A DNA stretch of 64,000 bases from Lachnospiraceae bacterium NC2004 (GTDB taxonomy: Bacteria > Bacillota > Clostridia > Lachnospirales > Lachnospiraceae), in contig JHXB01000001.1 in assembly GCA_000621905.1 (NCBI GenBank), positions 248,001-312,000 of the forward strand, given 5' to 3'. Both the position numbers and the translations under genes were made by a program. Below the pieces are notes generated by a model. It made no database searches. It saw nothing but the letters and a program-made list of their open reading frames with translations, and was not told the DNA's origin. The stretch's first letter is position 1. Every line of letters begins with the position of its first letter. Shown one piece after another: positions 28,063 to 37,700 of this stretch.

Positions 28063-30633
28063 ATGGCTGCATTTGATAAGGTCTTAAGCGGAATTCCGAT
28101 GTTTGATGAGGCAATTGATAACATCAGATTAGGTGATAACGTGGTTTGGAGAGTGTCTGATATTGAGCAGTTTAAGCTTTTTATGGAACCATTTGTCAAC
28201 CAGGGGATAATTGATAAAAGAAATATTATTTATTTTAGATTTGCGGCACATGAACCGCTAATAGAAAATAAACCTGAGGTCAAAACCATCGAGGTTCCTT
28301 TAACGCACAGATTTGAGAATTTTACTGTTGAGATTCATAACATTATTGAAGCCGAGGGTAAGGACGCTTTTTATGTATTCGACTGCTTATCGGAAATGCA
28401 GGCAGCATGGGCAACTGACCTTATGATGGGCAATTTCTTCAGGGTTACCTGTCCCTTCCTGTTTATTCTTGATACTGTTGCATTTTTCCCGATTATACGA
28501 GGAAAGCATTCAGTGCAGGCAGTCAATAAGATTCTTAATACAACTCAGCTTTTCTTTGATGTCTATTCAGATAACAAGAATGTCTATGTGCGCCCTGAGA
28601 AAGTCTGGAATCGTAATTCGGACACAATGTTTTTGCCACATACATTTGACAAAGATACTAGAGAGTTTAAGCCGATACTTGATGGTGTTAAGTCAAGCAG
28701 ATTCTATCAGGCGCTTGGACTTGCGCAGCGTTCAGCAGAAGAGCAGTATTCCGATTCATGGGATAGATTCTTTAATCGTACTAAGTTGCTAAGCGAGAGT
28801 GAGGTTGATATCACCGAGGACTGCGACAAGATGTGTAACATAATGATGACTCGCGATGAGAAGATGAGGCAGATGGTTAAGAAGCATTTTACTCCTGATG
28901 ACTATTTTGCTGTGAGAGATCACATGGTGGGAACCGGAATGATTGGCGGTAAGGCTTGTGGAATGCTGCTTTCAAGAGCGATTATAAGAAATAATGAGGC
29001 GGATATAAGCGAGGTGCTTGAGCCACACGACTCTTTCTATGTAGGTTCGGATGTTTATTATACTTATATTGTTGACAATGATTTGTGGGATATAAGGATT
29101 AAGCAGAGGACTGAGGAAGGGTATTTTAAACTTGCGGAGAAATTCGCTAACGGTCTTATGAACGGTACATTTTCAAATGTTATGAGAGAGCAGTTCGTGA
29201 GAATAATCGAATACTATGGGCAGGATCCGTACATTATTCGTTCAAGCAGTATCCTTGAAGACGGCTTTGGTAATGCATTTGCCGGCAAATACGAATCGGT
29301 ATTTTGTATTAACAGAGGAAGTCTTGAAGACAGGATTAATGAGTTTGAAAATGCTATAAAGGTTGTGTACGCAAGCTCAATGAGCTTATCTGCGCTTGAT
29401 TACAGAAAGCGTCGAAATCTTGATAAGAGGGATGAGCAGATGGCTTTGCTTATTCAGCGTGTGTCGGGCTCGTACTATGGCTCTAACTATATGCCTTGTG
29501 CGGCGGGTGTCGGTTATTCGTACAGTCCTTATAGGATTATGAAGGAGTCGGACCCTAATGCCGGAATGCTAAGGCTTGTTATGGGACTTGGAACATCTGC
29601 GGTTGACAGAACGGAAGGCTCATATCCAAGAATCGTCAATCTTGATATGCCAAAAAAGACGCTATATTCATCTTCGGCGGATAAGCATAAGTTTTCACAA
29701 GGGAAAGCAGAAGTTATCGATATGAGTGAGCATTTGCTTAAGAAATACTCGCTTGATGCGATAGAAGGCGACATGCCGAAGTATCTTGACAAGATTCTTT
29801 TAGAGCATGATTATGACGCGGAATCAAGGCTTAGGGAGATGGGCAGAAGGCGTGAAGTGAAGTTTATCTCTTGTAAAGGTTTGGTTGAGAATGAGACACT
29901 TATGGAGCAAATGAAGAGGATGCTTCACTGTATCGAGGAGGAGTATGAGTATCCTGTCGATACTGAGTTTACCATTAACATTTCCGAAAATGGTGAGTAT
30001 TCGGTTGACTTGCTTCAATGCAGACCTTTACAGGTTCTAAAGACCGAGGGCGGTACGGTGATTCCTTCTGATATCGATAAAGACAGTATATTCCTTGAGA
30101 GCAAGGGAGCTTCGATGGGAATGTCTAAGACTTCATCGCTTGACTTGATTGTGTATGTCGACCCGGTGAAATACTACAATATGCCTTACAAGGAGAAGGA
30201 CAAGGTCGCCAAGCTTGTCGGCAAGATTAACTGGCATTATCGTGACCTTGAAAAGCACATGATGCTTATTGTTCCGGGGCGTGTGGGAACTACATCGCCG
30301 GAACTTGGCGTGCCGACTACATTTGCCGATATAAGTGCATTTGACATTATATGCGAGACCGAGGAGAGTAAGGCGGGCTATAATCCTGAGCTTTCTTACG
30401 GAAGTCACATATTCCAGGATCTTGTTGAGGCTAAGATTCTTTATACTGCGATATTTAATAGCGATAAGACTATTCATTTTCATCCTGAGATGCTTGAAAA
30501 TGCAAGTGACATCGTCTCTGACCTTGGGGCTTCTGATGACCTCGCCGATATTGTTCACATCTATGATGTCTCTGACAGAAAATGTATGGTATATAATGAT
30601 GTTGCCAATGAGCATTTGCTTATAACATGCTGA
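28063..30633 (+). CDS. PEP synthase/PPDK-like ATP-grasp protein with KaiC-like N-terminus; function unknown
   Basis: The ATG at 28063 follows GGGAGG; the 13-codon extension to 28024 lies in the leader hairpin. Of 856 residues, about 1-215 resemble KaiC/RecA-fold proteins (GIPMFDEAIDNIRLGDNVVW) but lack a Walker A glycine-lysine loop. Residues about 280-690 match the pyruvate/PEP-binding ATP-grasp domain of PPDK and PEP synthase (YIIRSSSILEDGFGNAFAGK, VMGLGTSAVDRTEGSYPR, LLQCRPLQV). The last 170 residues are not recognised. I find no phosphohistidine swivelling motif (GGxTSH) and no PEP-binding TIM barrel, so it cannot be an ordinary PPDK or PEP synthase. A kinase acting on another acceptor is possible. 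It stands alone between two terminators. Confidence 0.7.
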   Translation: MAAFDKVLSGIPMFDEAIDNIRLGDNVVWRVSDIEQFKLFMEPFVNQGIIDKRNIIYFRFAAHEPLIENKPEVKTIEVPLTHRFENFTVEIHNIIEAEGKDAFYVFDCLSEMQAAWATDLMMGNFFRVTCPFLFILDTVAFFPIIRGKHSVQAVNKILNTTQLFFDVYSDNKNVYVRPEKVWNRNSDTMFLPHTFDKDTREFKPILDGVKSSRFYQALGLAQRSAEEQYSDSWDRFFNRTKLLSESEVDITEDCDKMCNIMMTRDEKMRQMVKKHFTPDDYFAVRDHMVGTGMIGGKACGMLLSRAIIRNNEADISEVLEPHDSFYVGSDVYYTYIVDNDLWDIRIKQRTEEGYFKLAEKFANGLMNGTFSNVMREQFVRIIEYYGQDPYIIRSSSILEDGFGNAFAGKYESVFCINRGSLEDRINEFENAIKVVYASSMSLSALDYRKRRNLDKRDEQMALLIQRVSGSYYGSNYMPCAAGVGYSYSPYRIMKESDPNAGMLRLVMGLGTSAVDRTEGSYPRIVNLDMPKKTLYSSSADKHKFSQGKAEVIDMSEHLLKKYSLDAIEGDMPKYLDKILLEHDYDAESRLREMGRRREVKFISCKGLVENETLMEQMKRMLHCIEEEYEYPVDTEFTINISENGEYSVDLLQCRPLQVLKTEGGTVIPSDIDKDSIFLESKGASMGMSKTSSLDLIVYVDPVKYYNMPYKEKDKVAKLVGKINWHYRDLEKHMMLIVPGRVGTTSPELGVPTTFADISAFDIICETEESKAGYNPELSYGSHIFQDLVEAKILYTAIFNSDKTIHFHPEMLENASDIVSDLGASDDLADIVHIYDVSDRKCMVYNDVANEHLLITC

Positions 30634-30671
30634 TTTTGACATATAACATCACGAATACGCTGTGTTATGGT

Positions 30672-30698
30672 CCACCTTGCACATGCAAGGTGGTTTTT
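30672..30698 (+). terminator. Terminator after the PEP-synthase-like gene
   Basis: CCACCTTGC-ACAT-GCAAGGTGG followed by TTTTTA. A near copy of the atp terminator at 27708. Confidence 0.9.
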
Positions 30699-30700
30699 AT

Positions 30701-30729
30701 TTGCATAATTTGACAATATACATTATAAT
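30701..30729 (+). promoter_or_regulatory. Promoter of ftsK
   Basis: TTGCAT (30701-30706), 17 bases, TATAAT (30724-30729), starting 3 bases after the preceding terminator T-run. Expected start near 30736. Confidence 0.6.
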
Positions 30730-30790
30730 GTAGGTTATGTTTTTGATGGCACAACAGATAGTTGTATTAAGTTTTAAGGCGGGGTAGATT

Positions 30791-33628
30791 ATGGCGACAG
30801 GTAATAAAAGCGCTAATAATAAAAAGAATACAGCAAATGCTAAGAAGAGCAATAGTTCTAAGAAGACTTCTAATGCTAAGCGTGCTAAAGAGGCACCTAA
30901 CAGAAGCAGGGAAGACTTTACGGCTAATCTTATTAAGACTATAGCATTTGACGGCGTTATGATATTCATATTCTTCTGTACGGTAGGGCTTTGCGGCAAG
31001 TTAGGCGGTTGGATTTCTAACGCTTTATTTGCGTGCTTTGGAGCTATGGCGTATGTCCTTCCGTTATTGGCCGGTTTAGTGGCTGTTATGCTATTGTATG
31101 ATGATTACAGTGGTTACATGATAAGGAAGGCTTCATTTACCGGAGTGCTTCTTTTAGTGCTTTGTGCAGTGTCTCATGCCGTAGTTCATATTGACTGGGG
31201 CTTTAAAGAACTTATGGATGCAGTTAAATACAGTGTCGAGAATAAGTCTGCAGGTGGATTCTTCGGTGTATTTTTCATTGGAATGCTATATCCTTTGCTT
31301 TCTAAGAGTGGAACCTGGATAGTACTGATAGTTGCGATTATCATACTTATTATGCTTGTTGCGGGTAATGCGATAATTGATCTTGTTAAGTACATTATCA
31401 GTTGCTACCACATGGATGAGGAAGAGATTTTGGCAAGACAGGCTGTTAAGGAGAAGAGAGCCAAGAGAGCCGAGATCATCAAGGAAGACAGAAAGCAAGA
31501 GCGTATTAAGCGCTATGAAGAGGAGAAGGTTAAGGAAGAAGAGGAGATATCTGACCTCGAGAGGCGTAGAGCTATGAGACAGGCTTCTCCTGAGATCAGG
31601 CCTATCGTGCTTGGCGGAGATGCTTCTCCTAGTCAAGTCGGGGGCGTGCTTACGGATTCTGCTGCATTTTCTGAGGCAAATGCTAACAAGACCAATGTTC
31701 TTCGTGACGAGCCGATGAAAGATAATAAGTCCAATGTTACTGTTTCTGAAGGAGGAGAGCTTCATTTTTCTGGAGATGTAAGCGATTCTAAGGCTCATAT
31801 CAGCGAGGAGTCAGACAAGGCAGCAGGAATACTTATGGACGCTGCGTTTAGGGGCGGAGATGTCAAGGAGCATATTGACGACGCTTCATTATTCTCTGAT
31901 GCTGATTTGGTTGATGCTACAATTGATAAGAAGGTTGTTAAGAACGAGGTTGCGGACTTCTCCGATGTGTCTGAAGCCCCTAAGATGAATATATCCGGAA
32001 GCGATATCGTAGATGTCGAAACAGACGAGGCTGCTAAAGAGGAGCCTAAGAAGAGAAAGCGAAGACACACCAAGGAGAGCGTTAAAGAGACTAAGGAAGC
32101 AGCAGCTCAGACTGCTAAGGAAGTTTCTTCAGGTGCTAATTCGGGTTCTAAGAAGAAGTACGAAAGACCGCCTATTACGCTGCTTGGCAAGGGGAATCCC
32201 GCCAAGGGTACTACTAAGGGTGAGCTTCAGGCGACCGCTAAGAAGCTTGAAGAGACGCTTGACAGTTTTGGTGTTCATGTAACCGTGACAGATGTTGCAT
32301 GCGGACCGGCTGTAACCAGATATGAGATGCAGCTTGATCAGGGAACCAGGGTTAACAAGATAACCAATCTTTCTGATGATATCAAGCTTGCTATGGCGGT
32401 TCAGGATGTCAGAATTGAAGCTCCTATTCCGGGCAAGTCTGCCGTAGGTATAGAGATGCCTAACAAGGAAGCGGCAGCGGTTGCGTTTCGTGACTTGTTA
32501 GAGGAGAGTGATTTCCTTGACAGAAAGGGAGACCTTCTCTTTGCTGTTGGTAAGGATATAAGCGGTGAAGTTATTATAAGTGATATCGGATCTATGCCTC
32601 ATGTACTTATTGCGGGTGCTACAGGCTCGGGTAAGTCCGTATGTATCAACACTCTTATTATGAGTATCTTATACAAGTCAGATCCTAGTGATGTCAAGCT
32701 CATTATGATTGATCCTAAGGTTGTAGAGCTTTCGGTATATAACGGTATTCCACATTTGCTTATACCTGTTGTAACGGATCCTAAGAAGGCTTCAGGGGCT
32801 TTAGCTTGGGCTGTGGCTGAGATGGATGCAAGATACAAGAAGTTTGCCAAATACGGCGTTAGGGGCCTTGAGGGCTATAATCAGAAAGTTGACCAGCTTC
32901 ATGCAAATGGTGAAGACCCTGATGGCGAGTTCGAGCGCATGCCTAAGATTGTTATTATTGTCGACGAGCTTGCCGACCTTATGATGGTTGCTAAAGGTGA
33001 AGTTGAGGATTCTATCCAGAGACTTACACAGCTCGCTCGTGCAGCGGGTATTCATCTTGTTATCGCGACTCAGCGTCCTTCTGTAGATGTCATTACCGGT
33101 ATAATTAAAGCCAATGTACCGTCTCGTATTGCATTTGCAGTATCATCGGGAACTGACTCAAGAACAATCTTAGACCTCGTAGGTGCAGAGAAGCTTTTAG
33201 GTAAGGGGGATATGCTCTTTATGCCTAGAGATTTGCCGAAGCCTATAAGAGTGCAGGGAGCATTTGTCTCTGACAGAGAGGTTGCGGCTGTTGTTGAGTG
33301 CGTTAAAGCTCAGGAGATTGATGCCGGATACAGTGACAGTATCGAGAAGGAGATTAATCAGGGGCCTGTTAATATCCGCGATGCCAACAAAGAGATGGAC
33401 AGAGATGAGTATTTCGTCGATGCGGCAAGATTCATTATCGAGAAGCAGAAGGCGTCTATCGGTATGCTTCAGAGAGTGTATAAGATTGGATTTAACAGGG
33501 CTGCGAGAATTATGGATCAGCTTAGTGATGCAGGCGTTGTGGGTCCTGAAGAGGGCACCAAGGCTAGAACCATCCTTATGACTATGGAAGAATTTGAAGA
33601 GTATCTTAACTCTCAGATGGAGGAATGA
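30791..33628 (+). CDS. ftsK: DNA translocase FtsK/SpoIIIE
   Basis: Membrane-anchored hexameric motor that moves chromosome ends through the division septum (and into the forespore in sporulating species). The 945-residue protein has a lysine-rich start, four membrane helices at about 45-205, a long charged linker (about 215-455), then the motor: beta/alpha domains, Walker [13 protein letters not shown] near residue 610, Walker [14 protein letters not shown], and the conserved [16 protein letters not shown]. The C-terminal gamma winged helix ([20 protein letters not shown]) reads orientation sequences. GGCGGGG upstream is a weak ribosome site. The next gene starts within a few bases of its stop. 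Confidence 0.93.
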   Translation: MATGNKSANNKKNTANAKKSNSSKKTSNAKRAKEAPNRSREDFTANLIKTIAFDGVMIFIFFCTVGLCGKLGGWISNALFACFGAMAYVLPLLAGLVAVMLLYDDYSGYMIRKASFTGVLLLVLCAVSHAVVHIDWGFKELMDAVKYSVENKSAGGFFGVFFIGMLYPLLSKSGTWIVLIVAIIILIMLVAGNAIIDLVKYIISCYHMDEEEILARQAVKEKRAKRAEIIKEDRKQERIKRYEEEKVKEEEEISDLERRRAMRQASPEIRPIVLGGDASPSQVGGVLTDSAAFSEANANKTNVLRDEPMKDNKSNVTVSEGGELHFSGDVSDSKAHISEESDKAAGILMDAAFRGGDVKEHIDDASLFSDADLVDATIDKKVVKNEVADFSDVSEAPKMNISGSDIVDVETDEAAKEEPKKRKRRHTKESVKETKEAAAQTAKEVSSGANSGSKKKYERPPITLLGKGNPAKGTTKGELQATAKKLEETLDSFGVHVTVTDVACGPAVTRYEMQLDQGTRVNKITNLSDDIKLAMAVQDVRIEAPIPGKSAVGIEMPNKEAAAVAFRDLLEESDFLDRKGDLLFAVGKDISGEVIISDIGSMPHVLIAGATGSGKSVCINTLIMSILYKSDPSDVKLIMIDPKVVELSVYNGIPHLLIPVVTDPKKASGALAWAVAEMDARYKKFAKYGVRGLEGYNQKVDQLHANGEDPDGEFERMPKIVIIVDELADLMMVAKGEVEDSIQRLTQLARAAGIHLVIATQRPSVDVITGIIKANVPSRIAFAVSSGTDSRTILDLVGAEKLLGKGDMLFMPRDLPKPIRVQGAFVSDREVAAVVECVKAQEIDAGYSDSIEKEINQGPVNIRDANKEMDRDEYFVDAARFIIEKQKASIGMLQRVYKIGFNRAARIMDQLSDAGVVGPEEGTKARTILMTMEEFEEYLNSQMEE

Positions 33629-33633
33629 TAATT

Positions 33634-34044
33634 ATGGCAGATAATACTAAGTCTAATAAGGCAAATGTTAACAAATCAGCGCCTAAGAAGACCACCACCA
33701 AATCCGAGTATAAACCGGACAATACAAGAAGATATGTGTTTGTATCGGCAGTGTTTAACTTGATATTTGGAGTTCTTGGACTTGGAATTGGATTTTTGTT
33801 TTTCTTGGCAATGGCGCTTACGACAGGTGCGACTATGTATACCGTAGTTATATTCCTGTTCGCAGCTATTGCGATTGCGCTATATCTGTTCTGTATTTAT
33901 AAGATTAATAAGGGATGGGTGTATGTGTGCTCAGACAAGAAGCACAAAGAGATTGATAGAAACAGGCTTGTGTACAGCATGGCTTATGCGGTTATAATAC
34001 TTGCGATTGCATTTGCATACTCATTCTTAAAATCAGCAATTTAA
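33634..34044 (+). CDS. Small membrane protein of unknown function
   Basis: 136 residues: a Lys/Asn/Thr-rich hydrophilic first 30 residues and three hydrophobic helices (about 31-60, 65-90 and 110-132). No family is recognised. The first ATG (33625) overlaps the ftsK stop and lies 1 base from GGAGG; the second ATG at 33634 has normal spacing and is used. It is probably translated from the ftsK transcript. The N-terminal composition resembles the start of the FtsK protein encoded before it. Confidence 0.65.
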   Translation: MADNTKSNKANVNKSAPKKTTTKSEYKPDNTRRYVFVSAVFNLIFGVLGLGIGFLFFLAMALTTGATMYTVVIFLFAAIAIALYLFCIYKINKGWVYVCSDKKHKEIDRNRLVYSMAYAVIILAIAFAYSFLKSAI

Positions 34045-34054
34045 TTTGAATACC

Positions 34055-34093
34055 AAGGGGACGGTTCTTATGGTACCACAAGAACCGTCCTTT
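34055..34093. terminator. Palindromic element/terminator between convergent genes
   Basis: GGACGGTTCTT (34059-34069) pairs perfectly with AAGAACCGTCC (34080-34090) around a 10-base loop that itself holds the palindrome TGGTACCA; G-U pairs extend the stem outward. TTTGCTTT follows. It separates the small membrane protein from the minus-strand zinc-binding gene. The element may be a mobile palindromic repeat used as terminator (compare 41593-41627). Confidence 0.65.
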
Positions 34094-34100
34094 GCTTTAT

Positions 34101-34394
34101 CTAATCTGGATTTTTAGGGATTCCTCGGAGTCTGAAGTCAGGCTCGTCAGGAATCTGCTCAAATACCCCATGACTTCGCTCTAACTGTCCGTTATCAAGG
34201 AAAGTTAGGACGTCGTATGCGGGAATATTAAGATAATCTGATATCTGTAGTGCGTTACTGTTAGGGTATTCCTTAAGGTAGCGCACTATTTTGTCGTACA
34301 TGTCTTCTGACTTCTTGGCGCAATCGTCGCACAGATTGGTCTCTATTCTCTTGTAAAATGAAAAACCGCACATGCGGCAGGTGCATAATTCCAT
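34101..34394 (-). CDS. Small zinc-ribbon protein, YvyF/flagellar-operon type
   Basis: 97 residues starting MELCTCRMCGFSF. An N-terminal zinc ribbon (CRMC then CDDC) is followed by a winged-helix-like segment (QISDYLNIPAYDVLTFLDNG). This layout matches the small YvyF/TIGR03826 proteins found in clostridial and Bacillus flagellar operons, where they are thought to be regulatory. No flagellar gene is adjacent here, but a CheX/CheY pair lies 10 kb away. The frame extends to 34475, yet AGAAAGG stands 7-8 bases before the ATG at 34394 on the minus strand and the extension has no family resemblance. Confidence 0.6.
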   Translation of the reverse strand: MELCTCRMCGFSFYKRIETNLCDDCAKKSEDMYDKIVRYLKEYPNSNALQISDYLNIPAYDVLTFLDNGQLERSHGVFEQIPDEPDFRLRGIPKNPD

Positions 34395-34469
34395 AGCGTA
34401 GCCTTTCTGAACATTAATCATCCATATTGTACATAATATCTTGAGATAAGTCAAAAATGAGTTGAGGTG

Positions 34470-34494
34470 TGTCATTCTGAGCGCAGCGAAGAAT
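34470..34494 (+). repeat. Interspersed repeat, copy 1 (TCATTCTGAGCG family)
   Basis: TGTCATTCTGAGCGCAGCGA, continuing AGAAT. The same core recurs at 34553 and 56294, and a degenerate inverted copy lies at 34518. The 331-base gap 34395-34725 holds these copies, a promoter (34626) and nothing else I can support. Confidence 0.75.
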
Positions 34495-34517
34495 ATTTAT
34501 GACATAAGAATGTAGTT

Positions 34518-34540
34518 ATTCTTCACTGGGCTTAGTATTG
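34518..34540 (-). repeat. Degenerate inverted copy of the interspersed repeat
   Basis: ATTCTTCACTGGGCTTAGTA matches the reverse complement of the repeat at most positions. With copy 1 it forms a large imperfect hairpin of about 23 bp stem and a loop of about 24 bases. Confidence 0.55.
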
Positions 34541-34552
34541 TATGAGAGCATC

Positions 34553-34579
34553 TGTCATTCTGAGCGCAGCGAAGAATCT
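34553..34579 (+). repeat. Interspersed repeat, copy 2
   Basis: TGTCATTCTGAGCGCAGCGA continuing AGAATCT, identical to copy 1 over its first 25 bases. Confidence 0.8.
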
Positions 34580-34625
34580 TTATCCCGAATGAAATGAGGG
34601 ATAACTTAGTTCAAACTTATTTATG

Positions 34626-34654
34626 TTGCCCTAGTAAATGAATTGTGATAAAAT
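34626..34654 (+). promoter_or_regulatory. Promoter of the InlB-repeat surface protein
   Basis: TTGCCC (34626-34631), 17 bases, TAAAAT (34649-34654). The leader carries a small hairpin AGCGC-TTTAAT-GCGCT at 34669-34686. Confidence 0.5.
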
Positions 34655-34725
34655 TGTTAAGTGTGGATTTAGCGCTTTAATGCGCTGATGGAAGTATAAT
34701 TAATGGTTATGAAAGGATGGTTAGA

Positions 34726-37700
34726 ATGAAGAGAGAAGTTCTAAAAAGTCTTAAGAGGATAGCAGCGCTTATGTTGGCGTTTATTATGTCCTTTTCTTTA
34801 TTTGGACCTAGTGTTAAAGCTAGTGCTGCTACAACGGTGGTGACGCTGTATAGAGTAGTGGAGCAGTATGACAATACTTTTAAGATTTTCGACGAATCAG
34901 GAAATGATTTGACTGGAGTAGACGTAACATCCAGTATTGTAGAAAAAACAGGGGAGAATGTGAGTGTTGTTTCGTATGATGGAACTGCAGAAAATCCTGA
35001 GGATAATATATATAGCCTTAAGACTCCGGTAAAGAGTGGTTTCACATTTAATGGATGGTATATGGATCCGGTAGCAAGTACTAAAATTAATGCGATTCAA
35101 GCTTCGTTCTCCGCGGGAGAGAATAGTCCGGTAGATGATCGATATTATGTAGAGGGAATAAAGCCGGGTGAAGGATTATCATTGAGTGATAGATTAACAG
35201 CGTTGTGCCCTTATGTAGGACCAAGAGGTGACACTCATGGATTTTGTCTCTACGCCAAATGGACTTACAGCCCATCATCTGGAACTACATACATCACTCA
35301 AACCGAGAAAGAATATATATATGTATCAGCTGATGTTTATGTCTATATTTATAATGTTTCGCTTGTTTCGGAATATGGTAACGGCCAAATAGACAATTAT
35401 GCAATTAAGGATGGAGAAGAGTTCGTCCTTCCTGAATGTGGATTTAAAGCTCCGGAGGGAAAAAGATTTATAAACTGGGAGATTGATGGCAAATCTTATA
35501 AACCTGGTGATAAGATTATTGTTGATAAAAATAAAACAGTTAAGGCTGTTTGGGGTAGTGCTTACATTATGCAGGGAGAACCACAGTGGGAGTGGGAGAA
35601 TGTATCTGCTGAGGCTTTAGCTAGCTCTGATTTGATTCCTAAGGCATCCGTAAAAATAAAAGTTGTAAGTACGAATGATACTAGTGATGTGAAGACTTAC
35701 ACATATTCTGGTGATAAAATAGCAGTTTCAAAGGATACAAATGCATCACAGGATGGATTGGTTGCGGTATATAATGCTAAGATTGTTGGAGATATAGACG
35801 TATTTTATAAGGATTTAAATGCTAAGGAGCCTATTAATGCATCAGAGATTAGTTCAACTAAAACCTATCAGTTAGATGTAAGATATGCTCCTAAGGTAAA
35901 GTGGATTGACAAATGGCCTGTTGTTCTGAACAAAGCATCAGGTAATCCTACTATGAGATATACTATTTCTTATAAATCTAAGCTTACAGGTAAGACCTTT
36001 ACTACTGATCCTTGTACAGCTACGGTTTCAAGTGATTTAGCGAGCAGTGGTTCTAAAGCGACTAATGCAACATTTACTGCTACTGCTGACTTGACAGGAT
36101 TTTATAAAAAGATAGATGGTGCAGCTTTTGCTGAAAATGTTGTTAATAAATGTAGTTATATATATCCTAACGGCGAAGATGAAGGAATTACAGGAACATT
36201 TACCCTTAAAAACTGTAAGTTTGGTTGGAAACTTGCTTCTTGTGTCCCTGTCCAGTTTGCAACACATGATGCGTCAGGTAATGCAACTTATGTTCTGTCA
36301 GGTGACGCGGCTTATGATGAAAAGATACAATATCTTACGCCAAATGTTAGCGCAGAAGCGTCTTATACTGTTTTCAAAGATGGTGAACGTCTTGAAGATG
36401 TTGTTATTAATGTACCGGTTACAATTGAAAGTGAGCCTAATGTTGATGGAACTGTCATAAAGTATACCGCATCTGTATCCACTTTCGATGGCCTTATAAG
36501 AAAAGAATCTAAGTGTATTAGTGTAGATCCAAGATCCGATTCCTTTGGTAAAGTGTTAACGGGAATTGTTATTGAGGGGGTAAAGAAAGAATATGCTTAT
36601 ACGGGAGCAGCAATCAAACCCGACTTTCGTGTCATCAACTATGATGAAGGCGGAAGGGTTATGACTGAGAAAAAACCCGTTTCAGAATATAGTGTAAAGT
36701 ATAGTGATAATACAAATATTAGTGCAACTAATAAGAATAGACTTGCTAAAATTACCGTTAAGATTAAAACAGGTAAGCATGTTAATGAAATGTATTATAA
36801 GGAGTTTGAGATAGTTAATGAATTAGAAACTGATAATAGCGTTCCAGTTATAGATGCTGTAAAAAAAATAAAAATAGAGCCGAAGGTTAATTATGTTTAT
36901 GATGGTGAGGCTCATTATCCTGAAAGAATTATTATAACTAAATTAGATAAAACTGAAATGATAATGCTTTATGACGGAGAAGGAGGGTATTATGCGTCAG
37001 GCGATGGTAGAGCGTATGTAAGTGTGTCTAATAATATAAACGTTGGAACTGCTTCAGTTCTTGTATGGGGAGCAGATGGAAAAGCAAAAAAGGCGAATTT
37101 TAAGATAGTAAAAGCTGTTATAGACGACAATGCACTTAATAAAGATTTAAAATATGAGTTTGTAAATGGAGATACCTATTATTGCGTTAAGGGGGGAGTC
37201 AAGCCGTCGTTAATAGTTAAATACAAGGATACGGAGCTGATAGAAGGTAAAGATTACCAATTAGGTTATTCAAAGAATAAAAAAGTTGGAACTGGTGAGA
37301 TTACAATAAAAAATGTTTCAAAGAACAACTACAATTTTAAACTTAAGACTAAGATACCATTTAATATTGTAAAATATGATATATCTTACATTGATGTTGA
37401 TAAGGTGTCAATCGATACTATTAACAGCGCTATAAAGCCAAGTGCTGTTAAAATATCTAATGTATTGACAGAGGATGGTGAAATGATTGACACTAGTCAG
37501 CTTACTGTTTCTGTTTATAAGGATGGACAGTTAGTTGATAAAAAGAGTAAATTGACTGCAGGAAGTGTGGTTACTCTTAGGGTAGAACCTAAAAATGGTG
37601 AAAAAAATATGTTTTATACGGGTAGCTTTGACATTGAAGGAGTTTCGATTGGTATTAAATTTAATCCAAAAATTAAATATGATACGTTATTTAAAAAAAG

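Noticed and set aside
30710-30729. TTGACA at 30710 as -35 for the ftsK promoter
   Set aside because: It is only 8 bases from the TATAAT; TTGCAT at 30701 has the correct 17-base spacing.
34470-34579. CRISPR-like array
   Set aside because: Only two direct copies and one inverted copy, with no regular spacers and no cas genes.
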